Notes under the pieces: model-generated | What the model was told of the DNA's origin: nothing | Databases searched by the model: none | The model's input: only the letters and a program-made list of their open reading frames with translations | Program-made: the position numbers and the translations under genes | DNA from: Lineus longissimus | Lineage: Eukaryota > Nemertea > Pilidiophora > Heteronemertea > Lineidae | Assembly: GCF_910592395.1 (NCBI RefSeq) | Contig: NC_088309.1 | Span: 21,764,599-21,828,598, forward strand | DNA length: 64,000 nt | Reading direction: 5' to 3' | Shown here: positions 50,276 to 62,159 of the stretch, in pieces | Layout: each line of letters opens with the position of its first letter | How positions within the stretch are numbered: the stretch's first letter is position 1

Positions 50276-51442
50276 CTGTCATCAGATTGGTTGTGACAGT
50301 GTCTAGGACGAGTGAAGCCAGCTGGTAACTTCTATTCAGATCTTGGACACTGTAGCAGCTACTGTCATCAGATTGGTTGTGACAGTGTCTAGGACGAGTG
50401 AAGCTGGCTGGTAACTTCTATTCAGATCTTGGACACTGTAGCAGCTACTGTCATCAGATTGGTTGTGACAGTGTCTAGGACGAGTGAAGCTGGCTGGTAA
50501 CTACTATTCAGATCTGGGACACTGTAGCAGCTACTGTCATCAGATTGGTTGTGACAGTGTCTAGGACGAGTGAAGCTGGCTGGTAACTACTATTCAGATC
50601 TGGGACACTGTAGCAGCTACTGTCATCAGATTGGTTGTGACAGTGTCTAGGACGAGTGGAGCTGGCTGGTAACTACTATTCAGATCTTGGACACTGTCGC
50701 AGCTACTGTCATCAGATTGGTTGTGACATTGTCTAGGACGAGTGAAGCTGGCTGGTAACTTCTATTCAGATCTGGGACACTGTAGCAGATCTTGGACACT
50801 GTAGCAGCTACTGTCATCAGATTGGTTGTGACAGTGTCTAGGACGAATGAAGCCAGCTGGTAACCACTATTCAGATCTTGGACACTGTAGCAGCTACTGT
50901 CATCAGATTGGTTGTGACATTGTCTAGGACGAGTGAAGCCAGCTGGTAACTTCTATTCAGATCTTGGACACTGTAGCAGCTACTGTCATCAGATTGGTTG
51001 TGACAGTGTCTAGGACGAGTGAAGCCGGCTGGTAACTACTATTCAGATCTGGGACACTGTAGCAGCTACTGTCATTAGATTGGTTGTGACAGTGTCTAGG
51101 ACGAGTGAAGCCAGCTGGTAACTACCGGGTACTATTCAGATCTTGGACACTGTAGCAGCTACTGTCATCAGATTGGTTGTGACAGTGTCTAGGACGAGTG
51201 AAGCCGGCTGGTAACTACTATTCAGATCTTGGACACTGTAGCAGCTACTGTCATCAGATTGGTTGTGACATTGTCTAGGACGGGTGAAGCTGGCTGGTAA
51301 CTACTATTCAGATCTGAGACACTGTAGCAGCTACTGTCATCAGATTGGTTGTGACATTGTCTAGGACGAGTGAAGCTGGCTGGTAACTACTATTCAGATC
51401 TTGGACACTGTAGCAGCTACTGTCATCAGATTGGTTGTGACA
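50276..51442. repeat. 86-bp satellite array, 13 full copies plus a partial
   Basis: Units begin CTGTCATCAGATTGGTTGTG at 50276, 50362, 50448, 50534, 50620, 50706, 50811, 50897, 50983, 51069, 51162, 51248 and 51334, with a partial copy at 51420. Unit 6 carries a 19-bp internal duplication and unit 10 a 7-bp insertion. Across unit junctions GACACTGT and ACAGTGTC form an inverted repeat about 28 bp apart. Copies differ at few positions (GCCAGC/GCTGGC, CTTGG/CTGGG), so the array is young or homogenised. Confidence 0.97.
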
Positions 51443-54270
51443 TGGTCTCTGCAGGGAGACATGCAAGACATATGCCTTCCCAAATCAAATAATTGCTTGA
51501 TGTGAATTTAAACAATTTTTTTGTAGGCAAACTGATGCTCCAGCAGTCCCAGGTGCTCCCAAACCTGTACATCCTCCCTGGCCATCCTGGAGTCAATCCT
51601 GGTCCTCGCATAAACGTCGTGGTGGGCGTTACTTATTTATCATATTGTTGGCTCGGCTCCACTGTCAATGTCATCCTTTTAACTTCATTATACTTTGTAG
51701 TGTAGGCCTTATAGCAAGTAACAAGATATAACACCTCACTCAACAAAATGAACAAGGGATGATTGTATCATAATTTTTATTCTCATTGATCCATCTTGTA
51801 TAGGCTACACGAATACACGATCACGAAATGATCTCATATTTTTACAATATTTCCTGATACAAGAGCTCTATGCATTACACTTTCATTTGGATCTTGTCAT
51901 GGAATGTGAATTTAGGAATAGACCATTTTTTACTTTTAAAAATTTTTCCCCACATTTCCGCATCCTTATTGCAATTCTTCTTATTTCCGACTCTCAATGA
52001 TTTCAAACAGTTGAGAATCGGGAATAATCAATGGTAGTTATCGTTATGAAGCAAAAATCTATTCAAATTCCAGGTTCACAGTATTTGAATCATCCATGAG
52101 TGTAAATATGTCACACAACACTTTTTCAGATTTTTTTCTGAAGAGATGGACTACAAAATACCTATGCATTACTGCTAACACAATTGACAAAAACTGTACA
52201 ATATGGATTAATCTTGCTAGTATTGGTGGTAAAATGTAGCACAACCCTAAGTCACTGTGGAGAATGGTTCACTAACAACACTTGTTCTGTTACAGAACAG
52301 ATTAAAAAGTCCATTGATCATCATTTTTTTTGTTAATTTAATGGGTGGTCAATTTCCACATGTCCAAAGAAGCGGACCTGGTTTTATCTTGGTCCAGGAT
52401 GTGCACTTATTGCCACCCACACACAGTCAGTGGAATCTTCGCTTGTGAACCATTGTCCACAATGTACTACAAATTTTAGTACATGTAATATGTACAAAAC
52501 AAAATGTCTTATTAATTCTAATAGAATGGATATGACAATTTCAGTTGTTTTTCAGAAACTCATTGCATATTTTTGACAGAGTGATCTAAATAAAACGGCC
52601 AAGGGCCATTGTGCTCACCGTAAAGATATTGCCTGACCTGGGGGTCCTGTGTACAAAGTTTCAAGTTCATAGCTCTAGCGGTTAAGAAACGTACCACTGT
52701 TTTTTAAACAGGATACAGACGATGACGACAACGGACGACGGACACAGCGGTGTTGTATAGACTCCCCTACGGTGAGCAAAAAATCACTGGTAGCCAATTT
52801 GTTTATATTTGTGAAGAGCTTTCCAAAAATACCTGATGCAGCAAATTGGTAATTTGTCTAAAGTGCGGAGTTTGATAACTTCAATACTGACATAATACAC
52901 TGAGGTACAAGATTTGTGTTACAGAAATGTCAACCAATTAGAGAACATATATTAGATCATAATATGCATATCAAGCAGTCAATAGGTAAATATAATCTAG
53001 CCGACCAGTTCTTAAGAGATAAAGTTTAACCTAAAAACTCTAACCATCTGACCAACTACCAGTAAAAGCTAAGGTAAAAGAATTGTATCATCCTCATTTG
53101 TAACTTGAATATCACAAAAGAATAAACAATGACAAAATCTAAATACTCGTATATATAAAACTACAAATAATTTTTGATTCTTTAAAATGAACACGTTATA
53201 AAGAGAGACCTAAATCAACATATTTTGACTTCTTCTTCGCTGGGATTTCTCCCTGCTTCTTCATGACATGATGCCCCCTCACCCTCTTTTGAACTAACCC
53301 ATGCTTCAGACTTGTGGCGTATAGGTCAATTATTACTCCGACACTACATGATTATTGCTCGAGAAAACTTGCATTATCAATTCTCAGCGTGAAAAAAATC
53401 TTTAACATTGTTGAATAAGACAATTAGCACAAATAATAAGTAAAAGGACAAAACAATAATGTATACATAATCACCATGTCTTCTCTGGTTGACTATCCCA
53501 TAACATCCTGTTATAAGCATCAACCACCTAATAGCCCTTTAGTACATAGGGGCATGTTTCACGAGACAAAACTCTGCAAAATAACTGAAAAATTAGAATT
53601 CTGCTCAGTTTTGTCTCACACATGTAAAATTTGACCCCTGTGCTCAGAAAGATAATGAGAAACCAGTCTTGGTGTCATCATTGAATCATGTACTAGCACT
53701 GTGGGGTGACTAACATAAGAATCAATCTTTTTACAGTTCAATACAATGTATAATTAAACAATAATAATTTGTACATTTTTGTCAGATACTTCAAATACGT
53801 GATTGACTATAAAGCGTACCACAGACCTGTGACAATTATCACTGCGATGAGCTATAAAAGAACACCTGTCTGCCAATAAAAGCAGCCAAAAGTTGGTTTG
53901 ATAAAGATTGCAGGTGGCTGCCATTACTGACTAGTTGAAGGCACCTACAAAGATCCCCGCAAACAAACCATTTGTTGCAAGTCATGACAGCATGTTGGTA
54001 CAAACTTCAGCAAGAGCCTCAACCATTCCACTGGAGTGGACCAGTGTTCTGATACAGTGTGTCGTTACATAAGATAGCTGAAATATTGGTCTCAAGACAT
54101 CATGACACAATGCAGATAAAGGCTGATGATGCATTTCATGGCTTTACACTGTTACATGAAAGATGCCATTGGAGGCCAAAAAGAGAACATAAATAATGCT
54201 GAACCCAATAATACAGGATTGTTCCAGACAACCCACAATATTGGAAAAAAAATCAAGTCTCATCGCAACA
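51443..54270. other. Non-coding stretch between the satellite array and RILPL
   Basis: No gene is seen. A + strand frame at 51493-51705 contains Asn-Pro-Gly-Pro but no other retroelement motif. A small TIR element lies at 52612-52778. The rest is AT-rich, and the part nearest 54270 is presumably the RILPL 3' UTR. Confidence 0.55.
52612..52778. mobile_element. Small terminal-inverted-repeat element (MITE-like)
   Basis: TGCTCACCGTA at 52612-52622 and TACGGTGAGCA at 52768-52778 are perfect 11-bp inverted repeats bounding 167 bp. The interior has GACGATGACGACAACGGACG. I recall similar short elements with GGTGAGCA ends from mollusc genomes, but that comparison is from memory only. There is no coding capacity. 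Confidence 0.6.
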
Positions 54271-54393
54271 TCACAGATTGCAGCTTTCCGCCGGCCACAT
54301 GAGGGCAATGTTGACATCAAACCTGACCTCATCATCAGGCAGGACATCAAGCATCTCATCGTCATCGGACAGCTCGACTTCCTGCCAGAACCT
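54271..54393 (-). other. In-frame open extension after the RILPL stop (possible readthrough)
   Basis: After the TGA at 54394-54396 (context ATC TGA AGG), 40 further sense codons follow in the same frame before the next TGA at 54271-54273. The predicted peptide starts RFWQEVELSDDDEMLDVL and is strongly acidic, unlike random AT-rich 3' UTR. It could be a readthrough product, part of an alternative isoform, or chance. Confidence 0.3.
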
Positions 54394-57300
54394 TCAGATG
54401 ATCATCGGCGATAACGATGGCGATCCCGCCGCTGCTGAGGTAGCGGAACAGCTTGAAATTATCGATGCATTTGAGCTGCGTCTGCTGCTGGGCTGACTAG
54501 CCGACTGGGGTTTATTCATTGGTGACTTGGTTTTCTTGGTTTTTGGTGAACTTCCAAAAAGGTTCCTAAAACTACAAGAAAAAGAAAGAACAGTTAAATC
54601 AAGTCTCTTTAAGGAAGAAAATTGCTGAGTAATGAAAGGTTACCCTTGACCAACGACCAATGCACCAAGTTGCATGATGCAGGAACAACAGGTGGTCAAG
54701 GGTGTTTTCAGATGACAACATTACCAAACAAATCAAAAGCCAACCGACTCGAAATAACTCCACAGACACTCAAAGACTGATAAATATTGTGACATGGTGT
54801 TCTGCAGCCTAGGCAATAAAATTTTTCAGGTTAAGTGTACTCGAGCTGCAGCATATATTTCTGTCCAGACCATGTTTATGGACAGAGTCCTGTAGGCTAT
54901 GTTTTGATGTCCTGATTACATGTAACAGGTTTACTTTGGTAGAGTTTTAAACCTAGATTATTCTATTATTAAAAAAATCAGAAGTTTAGGAACACAACAC
55001 TATACACAACAACTGCGTTCTAAAACAAAAGAACATTCATGCCATAAGTATTCGAAATATTGCATCCCAAGAGAACCTGAAGCTGATGACAGATTAACTT
55101 AGGACGTACCCCTTCAGAAATTGTTTGTCATAGGCTTCAACAAGGTTAGTTGAGAATTATAGTATCAAAGTATTGCTTCAACACGTAACATAAACAAGTT
55201 TCCAGTGGTGAAAGAGATGTATGAATAGTTCTTCCTCCTATCAGACCAGTTGTCCCATTTAGAGGATGAGAATTATCAAACACGGCAGACAGTCTTCATG
55301 TCACCTTGACTATCGTTAACTTTATGTTACTTGCCCATAATCTTAAACCTCCTTGGCATGAAGCTAGTACAACACAGACCCCTATGACGTTGACTCAAAA
55401 CTTGATTGAAAGAATTCAGAAGCAATGAAATCTTCTATGATCTACAAATCAAACCCTGGTAAGAAAAGAGTGGGAAAAATCATGTGCAACTACAACCGAA
55501 CTCACACGAGAACATCAAATGAAAAGTAAATGTTCACTCCCTCTCAAGATAGCTGGCGCCTCTTGTACATGATAGATCATTTTCAAGTGACATGCTCTGA
55601 CATCAAATATAAACATGATGCAATATTGACATCTGTCAGCAGAGAGCAAATCTTTTTAAATCTCTTTAAAACTGCCGACAGACTTTTTTCTCTCATGTTT
55701 CTTGTTTTACAAACACCCCATCAATGAACAGGTACTCCAAGCCATCTTGATCTGAAGTGAACAGAAATGGGAAGCGTAACACTGCACAGAAACAAAGCGT
55801 TCACCTCGACATCCACAAAGACTACGAGTTAGTCATTGATTTGTAGCTTCTCTAGTATGCTCTCAAAGCTGGGTGGAAAATAAAATTGGGGTAAATGTAT
55901 GTTAGTCACAAAGATAGAGCATATGTGGTACATTAACAGTTATTCTGCTTGAAATTACCAACGAAAATCATCAAATCCTATTGCGAGTTGGCTCAAGCAG
56001 CTGTCAGCTAACAGCCCAATAGACTGGTTCGTCTCCTCTGGAACTCCACAATGAACCTTTGCCTTCTGCTTGACCACACACAACAAAACCTCGCAATCAT
56101 TACAGAAGCAATCATCACAGAAGCAATAACAACACTCGTCAGTGCCCCAATACCGTGGTTGCCAGTCAGTTGAATATACCAGATACGGCACCAAAGTCAA
56201 CTCACTGGATTATTTTGCTGCCGATGAAACTGAGGGATACAGGTAGAAGCCATCACTCCCAAAAGGTTAAGAGAAGGGTTCTGGCAAGTTTATTCAACAA
56301 TATCTTTAGATATGAAGAAGGTACACTATTAAGTCTATCTGGAAGCACAGTGTGCATCCACCAACGCAAAGAGAAAATGATATTATTGCCCCCACAGCCT
56401 TTTAATTAGCCGTGACAATGAACAACATGATATTCCAATATTCATTAAACCTTCCCAACAGTAATGGATGGATAAATTTGGAGAGGCAACCTGTGGTGAT
56501 TGGATGATGGATGCTTATTCAGGAATTATTGGTGACGTGGGTAACAATCCATTATGGGAACTGCCAATTCATGGTAGATTCATTTTGCATTTAAAGATTA
56601 GTATGATAGCAGGAAAGAGCCTCACCCAATACTAACAATGAGTCGGATAAATCAGCTAGCTAGGGCGTGAAAGCTGTCAAGTTCACTTGGACAGTAGCAG
56701 TTGAACTCTATGGTTGAAAGAAACAGGTCAGATATGACCCGTTTTCTGTTGACTGAGAGTAGAATATGAAGGTCTTTGAACTCAGTCTATGAAAGAACAA
56801 GGAAGCGGTGAGTTGTCTACATGCTCCTGGAAACAACATGCTCAGATTGATAGACCTGTACCTCTCGTTTCAAGGTTTACAAGTTATCAGGTCCATCAGG
56901 AACGCAAATCTGTAATCATGAAATATTAAAAGGAAAGCTGAAAGTCTGTCTACCAGTAAGTGTTAAAACTCTTCTTTCAGCGCTCGTGCCCTCACCAAGT
57001 CTCTACAGCACAACAACTCCATCGAATCCAGCACAATTTGCAAATTACTCTGTGGACAGCTTCACAGCACTGTCTTAGCACTGAGTCAATCAGTGTAACA
57101 ATAATCAGGACACTCTAAGACTGTGCTCTTGGAACTCCCTTGACACAAAAAGTGACTGCAAGAGATTACAGTGATGTCCATGGAGTAATCAACAAATGTC
57201 CTGTCAAATGAAGCAACATTTGAGCATTGTAGACATGCCTGGAACTCTCTGGAATCAAAAGAGTGACTGTAAGAGATAACACTCAGTGCTGTCAAACGGT

Positions 57301-60300
57301 GCATGTTGAGATTTGTGGAACAGTCACTTAGTGAACACAGAAGAAGAAAAGCTGCACGATCAACGACCTGAAAGGCATCTACGAGGGGAAGTCTGCATGG
57401 ACAGAGTGTATGAGAAACCGCTGTGAGTGTGTTCACTCGAGGCATTCTAAAGTAGCAAACCAAGAGCAATGCAATCTTTGCACAAATGAGTTTGTATTCT
57501 GGTATCTCGCCGGTATTTTTAACTCTGGTTCTGTTGACATCTAAAGCATGAAGTATAAATGATGTGCTGTGACAGCTGCATTCTCTCTGGACAGCAAACT
57601 TCTGATATTGGATGGCAAAACTATGATGTTACGTCAATGTGACCAGCTAACACATGTTTACTGTCCAATATGGCAGTGATGACTTCACTTGAACATCCTG
57701 CAGGCTTTTCAAAATCCACATTTGTTGGTGAATTGGTCTGAATGCTTCTAGTTACATAAAAGTGCTCATAGAATAGGCCTATGATCCTACAAGCTTTTTG
57801 AGTGAGCAAAGCACATGTTACTGTAGCTCACTGGTCCATTTTTGGGTTTCAATATAAAAACGTTTCCTACATTTTCCCGAAAACAATGTCACTGAATCAA
57901 TTTGCACCTCAGTGACTGAAACCCAAACATGGACTCCCAACCACGATGATTACTTCATCAAACAACATTATACCGACCCTGAATGAAACCAGACCACCAC
58001 TTAAAGGGAACTGGAACCGCCGAGCGATTTATTCAACTTTTCGACTTTCACCGCCCGAGAAAGTCAAACTTCCAACTTCCTATTCGAGTTCAGATTTGTA
58101 GCTCCGCCCCCAGTGCCCGAGCATGCGCAGTTCAATTTGTTATTATTGAGAATCATGTGAGAATCACGTGAGTCATGTGATCTTTCATTCATGAGTTTTC
58201 GTAGTAAATTCCATAGTAGTGACGTCACTCAATGATTGACAGCTAGGCGCCATGTTTCATTCATGCCTCGTTCTGATCACCCAAAACGCGGGAAAACAAG
58301 GTCATACGAACTGGCTTGGCGGTTTCAGTTTCCTTTAAACAACAACAACCTGTCCACGGATCGGATCGGTATTGCAAGTAGCAGTGACTAGTTTATACGG
58401 TACCAGTACCTATAATTTTCCAAAAAATGGTCCAACATAAAAGGACTATGTCAAGTGGAAATGATAGATGGTGCTCAGGTTTCGTCCTGGTCTGGTATCT
58501 AAGAGGAAGCTATAATGCATAGTTGCAATATTCCATGTACCAGTACTTACAATGGATATTTTTCTCTCCAAAGGTTCATTCTATTCATTTTTGACAAGAA
58601 CACACTAATTATTGTGATAACTGCCATGTTGTTATTATCAAACAGTAGTTTATGGTGCATCTGAACATTTGTCAATGGCGGGATTTTTTGTACCATGCAC
58701 AACAACTCTTTGTAGCTCTTGACGACGAAGTAACATGTTTAAGGCAAGCATGTTCTCGTGGCAAGTCTATAGAGTGTTGATCATGTAGGGATCACTTGGG
58801 GTATCTGACCTGGTTCAGCTTTTGAGATCGAAATGATCAGTTATCTAAAATTCTTCACTATCTTATTCATTAAGGTCTTGTAATGAGACCTTGAGGATAC
58901 TTGTCTTGCAATTGGCATTTGTCTCAGTGGAGATCAAGGAGATGACATATGGGAAGATATTGATTTATTAGAGGAGGAAATATTACATAGAGCAACTGAT
59001 AGTTCATGATCATTACACTTATACAGTAGCATTTGCACTCAAGATGAACTAATATTTACTGAAATGGTTAATCTTCCGATCTTCAATATTTGATCCATTA
59101 ATGTCTCACCATCCGCAAGTTTTTATAGAGATGAAAGAGGTGATATCTGAGAGAGAGAGCTTGAGATATTGATTCAGAGAAGACAGTATGTATATGTACT
59201 AGGTTTAGACCATAGCATCATAGTATTGATCTGATATATCTAAGATTCATCTCTCGACATAGAAGTGTATGATGTTCTCTAAGTCCCTTTAAAGATACCA
59301 AAAATACAATCCATATCTACATTGTAATATTCTTACTTTTTTTTTACCACAGCTTAGTTTTCTAAGAAGGTACCTAATTAAGGTCTGCAGTATTAAAAGT
59401 GATAGTAACAAAAAGTTTAAAAGAGATTCAAGGTTCCCACAAAAACTAGCCACCACTGCTTGTTACCTAAAAGCACTGCAGAAATCAAAGTTCTCTTCCT
59501 GAAAAAAATCATCAAAACACCGGCCAAAGCTTTTTGAAGAACAAGCAGCCTTCAAATAAAGATACAACCATTGTATACAATTATTTCTTATGCCTTACCA
59601 TGAACCAAAGCAAAAGAAACCAGTGATTCCATCTAAACTTACTAAACCATGTTGCCTGAGAACACCAGAAGTTGACACTTGATAGATGTCCCATGTATCA
59701 CCAATACTTACAATTTCCTAATCCCAGATTCCTCCTGCCTGACCAAATCGGGATATAACTTTTCATACGGTTCCTTGTTTATTGGTCCTTGAACAGGTGG
59801 GTCCTCCTCTTCCCTAGAAAGAGACAAGCAAGCAGAACAGTGACTTAACATTCACATAAATGGAGTTCCCGGAGGTGAATTTCAAGCAATAAGGATTAGC
59901 ATATTTGACGAAATGTGTTTCCCAATGGAAATTCAAATTACAGAGCAACATCAAATTCAGATTCGGAGCAACTGAATTATGCACACCCAGAGAAGCACTC
60001 AATAAGTGAAAGCTCCTTCTCGATCAGGAACAGGATGGCAAAGAAAACCTCCATTGAGGAGTCTGTCAAACCATTACTTCCTCCTCTTTCCCAGCGATTT
60101 TGTGAGTAGGTGAAGACATGCAGGATTTTAGCTAATGGATTAATACCAATGGAAATAAACCAAGAAGTTCCCTGGAACCAACAGGGTATGACCAGAACTT
60201 ATATTGAAGCAAGAAACAGTTATGCAGTTAAAGAGGATTCGGCATCATACCCCACCCGCAGGTTGTCAGGAAAGTCTGATCACTCAGATTAGGGCTGCAT

Positions 60301-62159
60301 GTTTATACCTAATGGAAATCAGGACACTATCACTGAGTATGTGTAGAATAGAAAGGATAGATCGACATTGATATAAATTAGGCATGTAGGAGTCACTAGA
60401 AAGTCTCTGGTTGATGATGACTTTAAGGTATACAGTTCACCCTTTCATTTTGTATGTTTTGTATCTTTTTGGCCTTTAAGCTAAATTTCAAGCCGTTTCA
60501 GCACAAGCCTACAGGCAACAAGGGACTTCAAATAAAATGTCCAGGTTACAGCATATCTATCTAAGAAACAGGGACGAGGCGAGCATTCGACTAATGGATC
60601 ACATAATCTAATATTGCTTCTCACACTACACACCCTGTGTGGAATCAGAATCAGCAACAACTTTGCTGAGGGTTGCCCATATCTCCGAGTCAAGGCCCTC
60701 GGATATATTGATGCTGATTCCACAGGGTGCTACAGAAAAAGATAAGACTGGGATAATGGGTGAGTAGAAGACATACAGAATCAATGGTGATAACACAAAA
60801 GGGTGCACTTTTTGATTTTTTATTCAATTTCAGCTAAAATAAATTAAAATTCCGTCTCGAACACACTGTTTTCCAATGCAACCAATATCCAAGTTTTGAA
60901 AAAATGATTTTGATTGATACTATGATCGCAAACTGCAAATTTATATGTTTTTGTATATAATCAATTTTGACAATCTGGGTTCTATTCAGGATACAAAGTA
61001 ACTGACTTTGCTGCCATTTCTCTCAGAAAAATCAGATTTTTATAAGAAATCTATCAGAAATTTTGGCTTTTTTGTTAAAATCATCATGTTAAAAGAGAGT
61101 GACAGAATCATTAAAACTTTGTGCTAAGAAGATGCCATTCTAAAATAAAGATAAATGTCTTTTATTGTCTAGCTTGTTATTCTTTTTCTGGTAAATCCCA
61201 CACCACACAAGTTTCCGTACTTACTCCTCAATCGGCCCAATAGAGGGGGTACCCGCCCCTTCTAACTGGGTCAACAGATCAAGTGATTCCGTTTCACTGA
61301 AATATCCCAAAAAGATTTGATGAAAATTTTAGAAGGAAAATTAAGGACACAATGAAGGACAACAGACAATTAGTATGAAATATTAATTGCTAAGCAATGA
61401 TATGTGAAAAGAATTTTAATGTCAATCAAATTTTTCCAGAACAACACACATCATCATTTATACTGTTGATTTCATATTGATATCAGAATTTCATCAGAAT
61501 TATTTTTAAAAGTTGGATTTGTAAGAAATATAAACTGTGTTTACAACCATGCAACGAGGGGGAAATATGTACAATTGATCTGTTGTGCTAAGGGTTGTGT
61601 GTTAGATCACTTGAAAACTGATGTGCGGATGGCCATACTTTCTAAGACAAGAAACCTTTGGAAGTATTTGGTGTTGTGATTGACTGGATGCATACCACTT
61701 GACTTAGCGCACCTCTTGAGTTGGGGTGGCCAAACTTCATCAAGATACGGAACAGGCTCTGTTGGTTTCGACATCATGTCTAACCCCATTTTGTTGCCCC
61801 ACAACAGAGCCCCACCAAGATATTTGGAAAAAGGTAAATCACAAAACCAGAAATCAATACTGGAGGCAGGGTGATGCAACACAGAATTCATCATGAATTC
61901 AAGTATATGTGACAATCAGAATAAGCAGGACATTCAACGGGATTAACTTGATCATGTCCACATTTTCTACTCACTCTTTTGGTTTATATACTGATAACTC
62001 ATCTTCAACTTCTATAAGCTTTGTCTTGAGTTCGTTCCTCTCCAGTAGCACCTCCCTGAGTTCATTGAGCGTAAATCGTGGACGGTTAGGATCCTTGAGG
62101 TCAATCACCATCTTCCCTTCGTGGTGCAGACGTTCTTCCAACCTCTCATAGTCGGCCTC
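54394..62159 (-). CDS. RILPL: RILP-like protein (RILPL), 3' four coding exons with RH2 domain
   Basis: Exons are 61975-62159, 61225-61296, 59712-59813 and 54394-54571, phase-consistent, encoding 178 residues and TGA. The first visible exon encodes a coiled-coil end and the RH2 signature DLKDPNRPRFTLNELREVL followed by ERNELKTKLIEVEDEL. The third ends QEESGIRKF, matching the SGIKRLF block of RILPL1, and the last continues FRNLFGSSPKTKKTK into a Ser-rich tail. RILPL proteins bind GTP-Rabs phosphorylated by LRRK-type kinases through RH2. The basic residues known to contact phospho-Rab (two Arg in NRPRF and a Lys after ERNEL) are conserved. The RH1-bearing 5' exons were not found up to 64000. RILPL1 versus RILPL2 orthology is undecidable from this part. 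Confidence 0.88.
54572..59711 (-). other. Last RILPL intron (5.1 kb)
   Basis: The codon split across this intron (TT plus T, Phe) joins RKF to FRNLF, so no coding exon is missing. Open frames such as 57086-57469 (- strand, 127 codons) show no motif. The one clear structure is the TIR element at 58002-58338. Confidence 0.6.
58002..58338. mobile_element. 337-bp terminal-inverted-repeat element in the last RILPL intron
   Basis: The left end TTAAAGGGAACTGGAACCGC and the right end GCGGTTTCAGTTTCCTTTAA are inverted repeats; over 25 bp they differ at three positions, all of transition type. The termini lie at TTAA, as in elements that target TTAA, but the superfamily is not certain. The interior is GC-richer than its surroundings and has no open frame for a transposase, so this is a non-autonomous copy. 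Confidence 0.7.
59814..61224 (-). other. RILPL intron between the second and third visible exons
   Basis: I see no exon, RNA gene or repeat in this 1.4-kb stretch. The phase across it (GA plus G, Glu) is consistent with direct joining. Confidence 0.6.
61297..61974 (-). other. RILPL intron between the first and second visible exons
   Basis: Nothing recognisable is present in this 0.7-kb stretch. The codon split GA plus T (Asp) closes the frame. Confidence 0.6.

Noticed and set aside
51493-51705. Open frame containing Asn-Pro-Gly-Pro, considered as a 2A-like or LINE remnant
   Set aside because: The Asp-x-Glu part of a 2A motif is absent (it reads HPGVNPGP), and no endonuclease or reverse-transcriptase motif follows.
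54196-54496. Two overlapping + strand open frames of 72 codons
   Set aside because: They are antisense to the RILPL last exon and its open extension, and reflect that strand's codon structure.
57086-57469. 127-codon - strand open frame in the last RILPL intron
   Set aside because: Cys/Ser-rich but without any recognisable domain; it also spans imperfect internal duplications, which lengthen frames by chance.
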